The notes beneath the pieces were generated by a model. It made no database searches and was not told where the DNA came from. It worked only from the letters and a program-made list of their open reading frames with translations. Of a DNA stretch of 64,000 bases, positions 1 to 8,158 are shown piece after piece. Each line of letters starts with the position of its first letter. Position 1 is the stretch's first letter. Origin of the DNA: Dyadobacter sp. CY356 (GTDB lineage: Bacteria; Bacteroidota; Bacteroidia; Cytophagales; Spirosomataceae); NCBI RefSeq assembly GCF_021440195.1, contig NZ_JAJTSZ010000001.1, forward strand, positions 62,001 through 126,000, read 5' to 3'. The position numbers and the translations under genes were made by a program.

Positions 1-666
1 AGCCAAACCTATGAATAATAACACCAACGGCGTCATCATGGCACTCGTTTTATCAAAAATTTCTGTGATTACAAATGGAAGTGTTTTGTAATTAATTCCA
101 AAACCAAGCAGGATAAGTGCCAGGATAATCAAGACATTGATTGGCTCCTGAAGCATATTGCCAAAAAGGCTTTTAAGTTTTCCGCCGAGTTTTGTTTCTG
201 TGTCATGACTGTTTTTAAGGAACATATTCATGGCCAGAATATACAGGGAGATCAATACAAAAAACTTGTTTCCCACATCCGCAAGTGCGGCAATCGCCAG
301 ACTTTTTTCTCCAAGAAACTCTGCAATGAAGGGGAAACAGGATAATCCCGGAGCCAATGAAGGAATTAACATCATCAGGGTACGGCCTGTCGGACTGTTT
401 TTTTCAATACCAAAAAGTGCAAAAGCAAGAGGTGCCGAGAAGAACATCAGGAAATTGAAGACCAATGTTACCAGCGGGATGATGATCATTGACGAATCAA
501 TGTCAATTTTCATTAAGGAGATAAAGATCGTTGATGGCAAAGCAACAGAAAGAATGATTTCTTTAATACCGTTGGTTTGATCCTTACTTTTGAATTTTCC
601 TCTGAGCAAAAGTCCGAGGCCGATTAATAAAAGTAAGGTGATGGTTTTTTGTAAGGCATCACTCAT
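1..666 (-). CDS. AEC-family permease (auxin efflux carrier-like), 3' part missing
   Basis: The reading frame starts at the ATG complement at 664-666 and runs open to the window edge, giving 222 residues and no stop. The product is strongly hydrophobic, with several membrane segments separated by short loops, for example LLLLIGLGLLLRGKFKSK at the N-terminus and LPSTIFISLMK near residue 45. The pattern of short helices and the motif LIPSLAPGLSCFPF resemble AEC transporters of the auxin efflux carrier/malonate permease type, which sit in the inner membrane and carry organic anions. The substrate cannot be told. The family usually has about 300-320 residues, so roughly a third is outside the window. 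The family call is by resemblance only. Confidence 0.65.
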   Translation of the reverse strand, partial: MSDALQKTITLLLLIGLGLLLRGKFKSKDQTNGIKEIILSVALPSTIFISLMKIDIDSSMIIIPLVTLVFNFLMFFSAPLAFALFGIEKNSPTGRTLMMLIPSLAPGLSCFPFIAEFLGEKSLAIAALADVGNKFFVLISLYILAMNMFLKNSHDTETKLGGKLKSLFGNMLQEPINVLIILALILLGFGINYKTLPFVITEIFDKTSAMMTPLVLLFIGLA

Positions 667-740
667 AATAAATACTTTTTTATTGACTATGTACCTGACA
701 AGAAAATGTCCGGTGAAATGAATAAAAATCAAAAAAAGAT

Positions 741-796
741 TGGCTGGTTTTTCGGGTTCTTATCCGGTTTGGATACACGTTCCGAAAAACCAGCCA
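741..796 (-). terminator. Intrinsic terminator of the HisC-like gene
   Basis: A perfect 15-bp inverted repeat (741-755 with 782-796, arm TGGCTGGTTTTTCGG) lies 20 bases past the stop of the minus-strand aminotransferase gene. On the minus strand it is followed by a T-rich run (740 down to 721). This is a textbook rho-independent terminator in the minus direction. Confidence 0.8.
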
Positions 797-815
797 TCGT
801 TCAGGTTTCAGCTGA

Positions 816-2003
816 TTAGCTGATTGTACCAAGTGCGCTTACGAAAGTTTTCATTTCGTCCATAGTACCGATACTCACACGGCACCAAGGTTTGTTCTGA
901 ATATCAAATGCACGGATAGAAATATTTTTAGCAGCCATTTTGGACAGCAGATCTTTACCTGACATGTTTACAGGGAAGATTACGAAGTTGGTATAAGACG
1001 GGATGTATTTGTAGCCCATTTTATCCAGGTTCGCGTATAAATATGTCTTCGCCTCGTGGTTCAGTTTGCGGGTCATGCCCTGGAATTCATTATCATCCAT
1101 AGCGGCAGAAGCGGCAGCAATAGAAGTGTAAGAAATCCCCATTCCACCACGGGTAATTTTTTCAATTTGTTTGATGAATGCTGGTTGAGCAGCCATGTAA
1201 CCTACACGGATACCGGCCATTCCCATAATTTTCGAGAACGTACGCGCAACAATCACATTTTTATTTTTTGTAAGCAATGATACCATACTTTGCGTATCAG
1301 CACCAACAGCCAGCTCTATGTATGCCTCGTCAACGAAAATAGGTACTTTCTCAGAAACACGTGAACAGAAATCTAATAGATCCTTACCAGATGTAATAGC
1401 ACCGGTAGGATTGTTTGGGTTGCATATGTAAACAAGTTTCGTATCCTTGTCAACAGCTGCTTCCATCGCTTTCAGGTCATGAGAATGGTCAGCTGTAACC
1501 GGAACCGCTTTCCATGTTGCACCAACAGATTTTGCAACCTGAATCAATGACATATAACACGGATCAGCAGAGACGATATTTCCACCATTCATGAAAAGTA
1601 CCAACGCCACTTTTTCAAGAAGATCAGAAGAACCAGGTCCCATCATAATATAATCTGTGGAAACGCCTTCTTTTTTTGCAATTTTGTCAACAAGGTCAGA
1701 CATTTCTTTCCATGCATAACGGTTTCCACCCGCTACTGAATCACAAACAGCTTTCTGAGCAGTTTTTGGTGGTCCGTATGGATTTTCGTTAGCACCAAGG
1801 CGTACCATTTTAGAAAGATCTGGTTTCTTATCAAGGAAATGCTCACGAACCATTGGGCTGCGGTAGATGCGGTTTTCCGGGTCAAGGGATAACGGCATAT
1901 CTGAGAATGCGCCGCCGAAACTCAAATGAGGGGCTAGCGTCATACCTCCTATGGCCATTAAGCCTGACTTCAATAAATTGCGACGGTCGATTTTCTGATT
2001 CAT
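816..2003 (-). CDS. HisC-like PLP-dependent aminotransferase with Tat signal
   Basis: This is a fold-type I aminotransferase of 395 residues, closest in look to histidinol-phosphate aminotransferases. Visible motifs are ANENPYGPP (71-79), CNPNNPTG (194-201), FVDEAY (223-228, the Asp that contacts the PLP ring nitrogen) and the Schiff-base lysine in SKIMGMAGIRVGY (K258). The N-terminus has a twin-arginine motif, DRRNLLKSG (6-14), followed by a hydrophobic stretch, so the folded holoenzyme is probably exported by Tat. That makes a role in histidine synthesis unlikely; no his genes are nearby. The true substrate is unknown. The gene stands alone, with its own terminator downstream. Confidence 0.85.
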   Translation of the reverse strand: MNQKIDRRNLLKSGLMAIGGMTLAPHLSFGGAFSDMPLSLDPENRIYRSPMVREHFLDKKPDLSKMVRLGANENPYGPPKTAQKAVCDSVAGGNRYAWKEMSDLVDKIAKKEGVSTDYIMMGPGSSDLLEKVALVLFMNGGNIVSADPCYMSLIQVAKSVGATWKAVPVTADHSHDLKAMEAAVDKDTKLVYICNPNNPTGAITSGKDLLDFCSRVSEKVPIFVDEAYIELAVGADTQSMVSLLTKNKNVIVARTFSKIMGMAGIRVGYMAAQPAFIKQIEKITRGGMGISYTSIAAASAAMDDNEFQGMTRKLNHEAKTYLYANLDKMGYKYIPSYTNFVIFPVNMSGKDLLSKMAAKNISIRAFDIQNKPWCRVSIGTMDEMKTFVSALGTIS

Positions 2004-2214
2004 TTTCCTGTAAAAGTTAAGTAATAGTAATTGGAGTGATTAATATGATAAATTTAACTAAACATTTTATAATTCCCTATTTTGCTGTTACAGAGGTTTA
2101 TAGAAATTTAATTCTGCAAGTTCTTATGCAATGTGATATGAGGTACGCTTTTTAAAATCTTAGTTATACGCATCTGGTATTGTCAGGAAATTTTTACCGT
2201 TCAAGAGTTAAAAG

Positions 2215-2283
2215 TTATGGCTGTGGTGTCCACGTTTCTGTGCGCCGCACACACGTTCACATAGACATTTCCAACAGCCATAA
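2215..2283 (-). ncRNA. Candidate structured RNA or regulatory hairpin
   Basis: The ends form a perfect 10-bp stem (arm TTATGGCTGT). Inside, on the minus strand, one can pair GG/CC, TGTC/GACA, ACGT/ACGT and finally TGTGC-GGC-GCACA as a closed tip, with one-sided bulges between the stems. This is a 69-nt bulged hairpin. A possible -7 box lies about 130 nt upstream on the minus strand. There is no clear T-tract after it in either direction. Strand and function are uncertain; a leader of the downstream aminotransferase gene or an independent small RNA are both possible. Confidence 0.3.
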
Positions 2284-2885
2284 TCTTGCAAAACTGCTTT
2301 TCCGGAAAGCAATACCCTCTTAATCGAGGACAAACAGCAACTTCAGACACAGAATAAACGTAAAAAATTCAGGTGCTGACAAAATGTTTGTCCACGTAGT
2401 CAGGTTAATAATTGACAAAATTATATTGTAAAAAAGCAGAACTTCTTTAATGTCTGGCTTTCGCACAGGATCAAAGACGATCATGTTCCCACTTCTTACA
2501 TTCGGATATATTCATGTGCGGCTGGAATATATCTGGCAGTTTGAAAGTCCAGTCATTCGTTTAATGACATTTCAAATATACTGACAAAGTGGATAAATAC
2601 AAGAGAATAAATCTAATACTTGTTATTTTTTGCAATAAAAATTGGTTGAATTGAAAAGTGAGAAAATATTATAGTACTATATTTATATTTTATTTCAATA
2701 ATCAAGCTTAAATGCAATCTACAAAATATGTAGACTTACAATTCCATTTGTAATTCTGGATATTGATAATGGAGTAAAGAAGTTTGAAATGAGATGAATA
2801 AATTATTGAGTCTATATATTATTGATTAACAATTGGTTACGTATATTGTGAATTTTATTTTTTAGAAATTGAATCGGTAGAATGC

Positions 2886-2930
2886 AATAAAGCCAGAACA
2901 CTCATGATTTATGAGGTTTCTGGCTTTATT
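2886..2930 (-). terminator. Terminator hairpin after aguB
   Basis: A perfect 13-bp inverted repeat (2886-2898 with 2918-2930, arm AATAAAGCCAGAA) with a further CTCAT/ATGAG pairing in the loop lies 29 bases beyond the aguB stop. The A/T-rich base of the stem provides a U-rich end on the minus strand. Confidence 0.7.
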
Positions 2931-2958
2931 GGAAAAGTTATATTTCTATGTTACGATT

Positions 2959-3852
2959 TCAGTCTATGTAGCGACTTAAAATAGGCTTGTAAGAATCCAC
3001 TCTTCTATCCCGAAGGAAGGGCCAGGTGGTTCTGTAATGATCTAATTTTGCCAGATCTATTTCTTCAACATGTACAATTTCTTCTATGTGTGGCGCAAGA
3101 TAGAGCAGGCGACCTTGTGGATTTGCTATAAAAGATCCACCCCAGAATTGCTGGTCTGCTTCACGCCCTACACGGTTAACCGAAACAACATATATACCAT
3201 TGGCCACAGCATGTCCGCGCTGAATGGTTTGCCAGGCTCCGTATTGTTCATCATTAATGACAGGGTCGGTTTCGTTGGTATCCCAGCCAATCGCTGTTGG
3301 ATAAAATAATATTTCTGCACCCATTAAACTGGTAATTCTGGCTGCTTCCGGATACCACTGATCCCAGCATATCAAAACACCGATCTTTGCGAATTTTGTA
3401 CTGAAAGTCAGGTAACCATGCGTATCAGATTCTTCCTGCGACGCATCACCGGGGGTAAAATAAAATTTCTCATAGTATCCCGGATCATCCGGAATATGCA
3501 TTTTACGGTATTTTCCTAAATATGAGCCGTCCGCGTCAAGAACTGCTGTGGTGTTATGATATAAACCGTGTGCACGTTTTTCAAATAACGAAGCAATGAT
3601 TACGACACCCAATTCTTTGGCAAGACTGCTTAATGATTCCGTGGAAGGACCAGGTATCGCTTCTGCCAGTTCAAAGTTTTTGTGGTCTTCAACGTCGCAA
3701 AAATATAATGATTTAAAAAGCTCCTGCAAACAAACAATTTGTGCTCCTTTTGCAGCCGCTTCTCTTATTTTTGATTTAGCTTTTTCGAAATTATCTTCTA
3801 CATCCGCAGAACAGCTCATCTGAACTATTCCGATATTTACTTTTTTGTTCAT
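2959..3852 (-). CDS. aguB: N-carbamoylputrescine amidase (carbon-nitrogen hydrolase)
   Basis: The 297-residue product belongs to the nitrilase superfamily. The catalytic triad is visible as E44 (CLQELF), K117 (KYRKMHIPDD) and C162 (LICWDQWYPEAAR). The CWDQWYPE motif and the length match N-carbamoylputrescine amidase, which hydrolyses N-carbamoylputrescine to putrescine, CO2 and ammonia in the cytoplasm. The usual partner, agmatine deiminase (aguA), is often adjacent but is not in this window. The gene lies 41 bases downstream of a GT9 gene on the same strand, so read-through is possible. The stop is followed by a strong hairpin. Confidence 0.88.
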   Translation of the reverse strand: MNKKVNIGIVQMSCSADVEDNFEKAKSKIREAAAKGAQIVCLQELFKSLYFCDVEDHKNFELAEAIPGPSTESLSSLAKELGVVIIASLFEKRAHGLYHNTTAVLDADGSYLGKYRKMHIPDDPGYYEKFYFTPGDASQEESDTHGYLTFSTKFAKIGVLICWDQWYPEAARITSLMGAEILFYPTAIGWDTNETDPVINDEQYGAWQTIQRGHAVANGIYVVSVNRVGREADQQFWGGSFIANPQGRLLYLAPHIEEIVHVEEIDLAKLDHYRTTWPFLRDRRVDSYKPILSRYID

Positions 3853-3893
3853 TCCGGTTTTTTATATTGATTGAGTAATCGGATTTAAAAACA

Positions 3894-4880
3894 TTATTTA
3901 CTGAATGGAAGTTCTTTGATATCAAAATCGAAGGAGAGCTTGTTCATGCAGTTGAAATGTTTTTTTGGACATTCTTTATAACCGATCTTAGAGCAGGGAC
4001 GGCAATCGAGATCATTATTTTCTATTACTTCAAAAGCCGTTTTATAAGGATACATGCCAAAAGCCGGAACCGTATTTCCCCAAATCGAATATACCTTCTT
4101 TTTGAAAGCTGAGGCTACATGCATCAATCCGGTATCGTGCGAAAAGACGATGAATGACTGTTCTATCAGCGATGCGGATTGATTGAAATTATACTTTCCA
4201 CATCCGTTAAAAATCAATCTGTCGCCAATTGCCTTTCGGATTTCTTCTCCTGCTTCGAAATCTTCTTTTCCCCCCAACAGGATGATCGGAAAATTGATTT
4301 TCCTGCAAAGTTCGATCATTTTGTGAACGGGAAGTTTTTTAGTTGTATGCTGTCCTCCGATAGCATAAGCGACAAAATCTTTCTGGTGCGTTTCAGGAAT
4401 CCAGTCTCTTTCTACTTTGTCTTTATATGGAATAAAATAATCCAGACCATGGTCATCATTTTTGACGCCCAAGGGTAAAACCGTATCCAGATACCTGTCC
4501 ACGATATGGATATCGGGCAGGTAATTAATCTTGAACTGGGTTTGCAGCCACTTCTGCGCATTTAATTTTTTAAAAGAAAACGATCGCTTGAAAAGTGCCA
4601 GTTTGATATGCAGTGTTCGTAAATTGGTATGCAGATCGATGATATAATCAAAGTTTTCAGCACGCAATTCCTTGATCATTTTATTCAGACTCCCATCAAG
4701 CAGCCAGATTTTATCCACGTTAGGATTATCTTTCAGCAAAAAACCGAATTTACTTTTGGTGAAGTAATGGATTTCAGCATCCGGATATTGCTGTTTCAGA
4801 CAACGTATAACGGGAGTAGTCAGAACAATATCGCCGATCGAGGAAAAGCGGAGGATTAAAAACTTGACAGGTTTATTCAC
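3894..4880 (-). CDS. GT9-family glycosyltransferase (heptosyltransferase type)
   Basis: The 328-residue protein starts with FLILRFSSIGDIVLTTPVIR, the N-terminal signature of ADP-heptose:LPS heptosyltransferases (family GT9), with the conserved Asp in SSIGD. The C-terminal half has the donor-binding pattern FSHDTGLMHVASAFKKKVYSIWG (seen from about residue 245). It probably adds a sugar to the LPS core at the inner face of the inner membrane. Its start codon overlaps the stop of the upstream acyltransferase by four bases (4877-4880), so the two are translationally coupled and belong to one envelope operon. The exact sugar donor cannot be told. Confidence 0.85.
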   Translation of the reverse strand: MNKPVKFLILRFSSIGDIVLTTPVIRCLKQQYPDAEIHYFTKSKFGFLLKDNPNVDKIWLLDGSLNKMIKELRAENFDYIIDLHTNLRTLHIKLALFKRSFSFKKLNAQKWLQTQFKINYLPDIHIVDRYLDTVLPLGVKNDDHGLDYFIPYKDKVERDWIPETHQKDFVAYAIGGQHTTKKLPVHKMIELCRKINFPIILLGGKEDFEAGEEIRKAIGDRLIFNGCGKYNFNQSASLIEQSFIVFSHDTGLMHVASAFKKKVYSIWGNTVPAFGMYPYKTAFEVIENNDLDCRPCSKIGYKECPKKHFNCMNKLSFDFDIKELPFSK

Positions 4881-5791
4881 GATTTATCTTTTACTTCCAA
4901 TGTTTGATCCCGGTGCAATACTTGCGGCCGTTTGTGTTTCCAACGTTTGTGGCTCCACAGCCAGTTGTCCGGTTGCCTTATGATATCTTCTTCTAAAAAC
5001 GAAATTTGTTTTTGAAGAATATAATTCGTCGGCTCTTGTTTCGGGGTTTCTGTGATAAGCCGGAAATAGAATTTGTAAAATCCCCGCTTAAAATTATTCC
5101 TTAAAACACCCATATACAAGACTGGCGCATTAAGTTTTCTGGCGATTAGCTCAACGCCACGAAAAACGCCTGTGTCCTGATTCAGAAAAGTTGTCCAGTA
5201 AGCACGTTCCGGTGCCGGCGACTGGTCATTGATCAGGATGAAGAGAAACGGTTTTTCACGAGGACTTAATGCACGCTGAAAAGCTTCTTCCATAGGCACC
5301 ATTTCTGTACCAAACTGCGTACGGACATCTTTAAACCAGTTGTCAAATGTCTCGTTGGCAAGCTGATGGTATACGACAACCATTTGATAACGAAAACGGA
5401 CCGAGCCAAAAAGGTTTAGCATTTCCCAATTTCCGAGATGTCCGGCCACAACGATCAGGTTCTTTTTCTGCGCATAATAGTAATCCAGAATATCCGAATC
5501 GGCTTCAAAGCGACTTAGCAAATCAATCTTGGAAATGCTTCTTAATTTGATCGTTTCAAAAATAATATCGGTAAAGTTCTGATAATATTTTTTGGCGATT
5601 GCGCGGATCGTGCTTTCGTTTTCCTGTGGGAAACTGTTTCGCAGATTGGTTAATATCACTTTTTGACGATAATGAAATACATCAAAAATGAAAAATCGCA
5701 GGATGTCGGAAATACGATAAATGGATTTCCAGGAAAATCTGGAAACGCCTTCCAGGAGTTTAATGATGATGCGGGTAAGGAAATTTTCCAT
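4877..5791 (-). CDS. LpxL/HtrB-like lipid A acyltransferase, copy 1
   Basis: This is a lysophospholipid/lipid A biosynthesis acyltransferase of the LpxL-LpxM family. The catalytic HX4(D/E) motif is seen as HLGNWE, with the later block NDQSPAPERAYWTTFLNQDTGVFRG. An N-terminal hydrophobic segment anchors it to the inner membrane. I place the start at 5791 because the protein then begins MENFLTRI and lines up with MNKLVAKI of the neighbouring paralogue; the frame is open up to 5842, which would add 17 residues without counterpart. It is followed directly by the GT9 gene with a 4-base overlap and preceded by its paralogue. Confidence 0.85.
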   Translation of the reverse strand: MENFLTRIIIKLLEGVSRFSWKSIYRISDILRFFIFDVFHYRQKVILTNLRNSFPQENESTIRAIAKKYYQNFTDIIFETIKLRSISKIDLLSRFEADSDILDYYYAQKKNLIVVAGHLGNWEMLNLFGSVRFRYQMVVVYHQLANETFDNWFKDVRTQFGTEMVPMEEAFQRALSPREKPFLFILINDQSPAPERAYWTTFLNQDTGVFRGVELIARKLNAPVLYMGVLRNNFKRGFYKFYFRLITETPKQEPTNYILQKQISFLEEDIIRQPDNWLWSHKRWKHKRPQVLHRDQTLEVKDKS

Positions 5792-5873
5792 ACAAGACTT
5801 GCTTAAAATGACTGTTCTGGTTTGAATAACCGCACTAGTCATTTTTAGAAGGAGATATGGAAATGGCCCGGAA

Positions 5874-6788
5874 CTATTGCCGGGGTACTAAATCTAGTAA
5901 TTGTTCAGGCTTCAGACATTCGGGTTTACAATGTTTCCAGCGTCTGTGGCTCCACAACCAATTGTGTGGCTGAAGTCTGATATCCTGTTCCAAAATCTGA
6001 ATCTGCTTTTCCAGAATCCCGTTGATAGGGACTTCCTTCGGCTTCTCGGTTATCGTTGTAATGTCAACATGATAATAACCTCTTTTGTTCTCGATTTTGC
6101 TGAATTCTGCGTATAGTACCGGAAGATTCAGTTTTCTTGCAATTGCCTCAACACCACGGAAAATTCCGGTATCCTGATTAAGGAATTTTGTCCAAAAAGC
6201 TGTCTTCGGATTTGCAGACTGATCGTTTGCAAGAACAACTACAAAAGGTTTTTCGCGAGGTGTTAAGAGCTCTTTGAAAATCTTGTCCATCGGTACCAGT
6301 TTCGCCCCGAATCTTGTGCGGTAATCCAGAAACCATTTGTCAAAAATCTTGTTTTGCAACGGCCTGTAAACCACAATACACTCATGTGAAAATTCCAGGG
6401 AAGAAAACAAATTGGCAAGTTCCCAGTTACCACGATGGCCCATAAGGAATATGGCACTTTTATTTTGTTTATACAAATCGTTAACAATGGTCAGATCACC
6501 CTGAAGCCTTTCTCTTATCACTTCCGGAGACGCAGTGCGAAACTTTAAAGTTTCAAGGATCAGGTCGGTGAAATGGATATAAAAGTTTTGTGCAATAACT
6601 TCAAGTTCCTTGGCTGGTTTATCAGGAAAGCTGTTTTTAAGATTTTCAGCAATTACTTTTTTGCGATAACCTATCACATCAAAAATTAGCCAGCTAAGCG
6701 CAGTGGATACCCGGAATGTATTTTTCCAGGAAAGACCAGCGATGGAATTCAGAAAGAAAATTGAAATTTTTGCAACTAGTTTATTCAT
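5874..6788 (-). CDS. LpxL/HtrB-like lipid A acyltransferase, copy 2
   Basis: This 304-residue protein is a close paralogue of the next gene. It shares the FRVS(T/D)..L..(L/F)IFDV start region, the HX4E motif (HRGNWE), NDQSANPKTAFWTKFLNQDTGIFRGVEAIARKLN and the C-terminal QPHNWLWSHRRWKH. LpxL-family enzymes transfer a secondary acyl chain to the lipid A precursor at the inner membrane. Two copies side by side suggest two acylation positions or two chain-length specificities, as with LpxL and LpxM. It is the first gene of a three-gene operon with copy 1 and the GT9 gene. Confidence 0.85.
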   Translation of the reverse strand: MNKLVAKISIFFLNSIAGLSWKNTFRVSTALSWLIFDVIGYRKKVIAENLKNSFPDKPAKELEVIAQNFYIHFTDLILETLKFRTASPEVIRERLQGDLTIVNDLYKQNKSAIFLMGHRGNWELANLFSSLEFSHECIVVYRPLQNKIFDKWFLDYRTRFGAKLVPMDKIFKELLTPREKPFVVVLANDQSANPKTAFWTKFLNQDTGIFRGVEAIARKLNLPVLYAEFSKIENKRGYYHVDITTITEKPKEVPINGILEKQIQILEQDIRLQPHNWLWSHRRWKHCKPECLKPEQLLDLVPRQ

Positions 6789-6888
6789 ATATAATTTTTT
6801 GCAATATTACATATAACGTATGTGTATTAAAAATTAGCATTTGTTTTTAAAATTAGCTAGCTTCACTAGACGAATCAAAAGCGTATCT

Positions 6889-7182
6889 GTGTTAGAAAGC
6901 TTATTTGACATAAAAAATGATCGGCGCCTGAGCGTATACCTTTACCGAATGGGATTCGGTATGTGGCTGATGTATCTGGCACTTGGCGCACCTGCACTGC
7001 ATGCTTATAAACACTACCGCCTGGATTGTGGTGTTTTTTCAGTTGTTTTAATGGTGGTAGGATTCTCTGCTTCGATGGTATTTGATTATTTTCATCACCG
7101 CGAAGCGTATGAGTACAAGAAGAAATGGCTGTTTGTAAGCTATCTTGTATTGGCGGGAATTGTTTATTTCTTTATCCTTTAA
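6889..7182 (+). CDS. Small membrane protein of unknown function
   Basis: I do not recognise this protein. It has three hydrophobic segments: GFGMWLMYLALGAPALHAY, GVFSVVLMVVGFSASMVF and KWLFVSYLVLAGIVYFFIL, separated by short charged loops, including HHREAYEYKKK. The start is unsure. The frame is open from a TTG at 6841; I chose the GTG at 6889, which keeps a charged N-terminal stretch before the first membrane segment; the first ATG is at 6949. It is divergent from the acyltransferase operon and convergent with cobA. Confidence 0.55.
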   Translation: MLESLFDIKNDRRLSVYLYRMGFGMWLMYLALGAPALHAYKHYRLDCGVFSVVLMVVGFSASMVFDYFHHREAYEYKKKWLFVSYLVLAGIVYFFIL

Positions 7183-7204
7183 AGAAATCCGGAGAACAGA
7201 TTAA

Positions 7205-7960
7205 TTATGAAATCTGTTTGTTGACCAGCTCTTCAATTTTCTGGAATGTCAACCCCGGAAGCGCGGCAACTTTTCCGATGACAATCACGGCCGGAGATTT
7301 TATTTCAGCTTTTTTGGCAAGAGATAAAATGTTTCCAATGGTGCCTAGAACGATTTTTTGTTCCGGTAATGAGCCGTTTTGAATAATGGCAATCGGCTCA
7401 TCAAATTTATCAAGATCGGCATAGATCGTAATAATTTCTTCCAATTTGTGCGTGCCCATTAAAATCACAACCGTAGCCGAGGAGCGTGCTGCCCAGGGAA
7501 GATCTGCGGATAATTCATGAGATTTGGTTGTGCCGGTCACAACCCAGAAACTTTCACTAACACCGCGGGAAGTCAACGGAATTCCAGCCAAAGCCGGAAC
7601 CGCATAAGTACTGGAAATACCTGGAATCACTTCCGATTCAATACCGTGTTGCGCAGCATATTCAATTTCCTCATAACCACGACCGAAAATAAAAGAATCA
7701 CCGCCTTTCAAACGGATAACTTCTCCATATTCACTGGCAGAGGCAACAATCAGTTTGTTAATTTCATCCTGTCCGCAGCTTACTTTTCCAAAACGTTTTC
7801 CAACATGAATTTTCAAACAATCTTCCGGACAATGATCAAGGATTGAAGGATGCACAAGCGCATCATAAAGTACAACTTTTGCAGTTTGTAATGCTTTAAT
7901 TCCTTTCAAAGTGATCAAGTCAGGATCGCCGGGACCGGCACCGATTAATGTGAGTTTCAT
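7205..7960 (-). CDS. cobA: Uroporphyrinogen-III C-methyltransferase (SUMT)
   Basis: The 251-residue protein has the full SUMT signature: LTLIGAGPGDPDLITLKG at the N-terminus, VLYDALVHPSIL, VGKRFGK, RLKGGDSFIFGRGYEE and GIPLTSRG. It uses two SAM molecules to convert uroporphyrinogen III into precorrin-2, the first step to siroheme, the cofactor of the sulfite reductase encoded just upstream. It is the last gene of the cys operon. It is a stand-alone SUMT without a CysG-type dehydrogenase/ferrochelatase domain, and no complete enzyme for those later steps is seen in the window. The gap to the upstream gene (198 bases) contains a terminator-like hairpin and a long-range inverted repeat. Confidence 0.92.
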   Translation of the reverse strand: MKLTLIGAGPGDPDLITLKGIKALQTAKVVLYDALVHPSILDHCPEDCLKIHVGKRFGKVSCGQDEINKLIVASASEYGEVIRLKGGDSFIFGRGYEEIEYAAQHGIESEVIPGISSTYAVPALAGIPLTSRGVSESFWVVTGTTKSHELSADLPWAARSSATVVILMGTHKLEEIITIYADLDKFDEPIAIIQNGSLPEQKIVLGTIGNILSLAKKAEIKSPAVIVIGKVAALPGLTFQKIEELVNKQIS

Positions 7961-7968
7961 AAGGAAAT

Positions 7969-8153
7969 GGCTGTCGGCTTTCGGCGATCAGCTGTCAGTG
8001 GGTTAGTTTATGCGAATTCCTGAATTGTAGGAAAGTTGGGGTTTGAGAGAAGGCTAGTTGTTGATGCAAGAAGTCAAATTAGAAAAATTGACTTCTTGCA
8101 TTAAACTTAATGTTGGCTAACAACTGATAGCCGACTGCCGAAAGCCGACAGCC
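7969..8153. repeat. Long-spaced inverted repeat between sulfite reductase and cobA
   Basis: Perfect 17-base arms, GGCTGTCGGCTTTCGGC at 7969-7985 and its complement at 8137-8153, almost fill the gap between the sulfite reductase stop (8159) and the cobA start (7960). Pairing continues imperfectly inward (shared GCT-TCAGT and TTAG blocks). It is related to the repeat at 16303-16433. Confidence 0.75.
8065..8100 (-). terminator. Hairpin in the sulfite reductase-cobA gap
   Basis: A perfect 13-bp stem (8065-8077 with 8088-8100, arm TGCAAGAAGTCAA) has a 10-base A-rich loop. It can end or attenuate transcription between the two genes. No long T-tract follows on the minus strand, so partial read-through to cobA is likely. 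Confidence 0.5.
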
Positions 8154-8158
8154 AAAAT

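Larger units (their letters stand above)
2004..2958. other. Long non-coding gap with several hairpins
   Basis: No frame longer than about 60 codons with coding character lies here. The left half (about 2210-2570) is more G+C-rich than its surroundings and holds perfect inverted repeats: 2215-2224 with 2274-2283, 2505-2513 with 2525-2533 (arm GATATATTC), and a palindromic TTTCCGGAAA near 2299. The right half (2580-2880) is plain AT-rich DNA. A sequence matching the Bacteroidota -7 box on the minus strand, TAATTTTG, is at 2416-2423. I cannot assign a known RNA family. Confidence 0.6.

Noticed and set aside
230..580. 116-codon plus-strand frame at the left edge
   Set aside because: It is antisense to the AEC-type permease, whose minus-strand frame has clear membrane segments.
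2460..2570. Possible RNase P RNA or tmRNA in the long gap (GAAAGTCCAG was noticed)
   Set aside because: The conserved cores of these RNAs, such as a full GAGGAAAGTCC block or a tRNA-like end, are missing.
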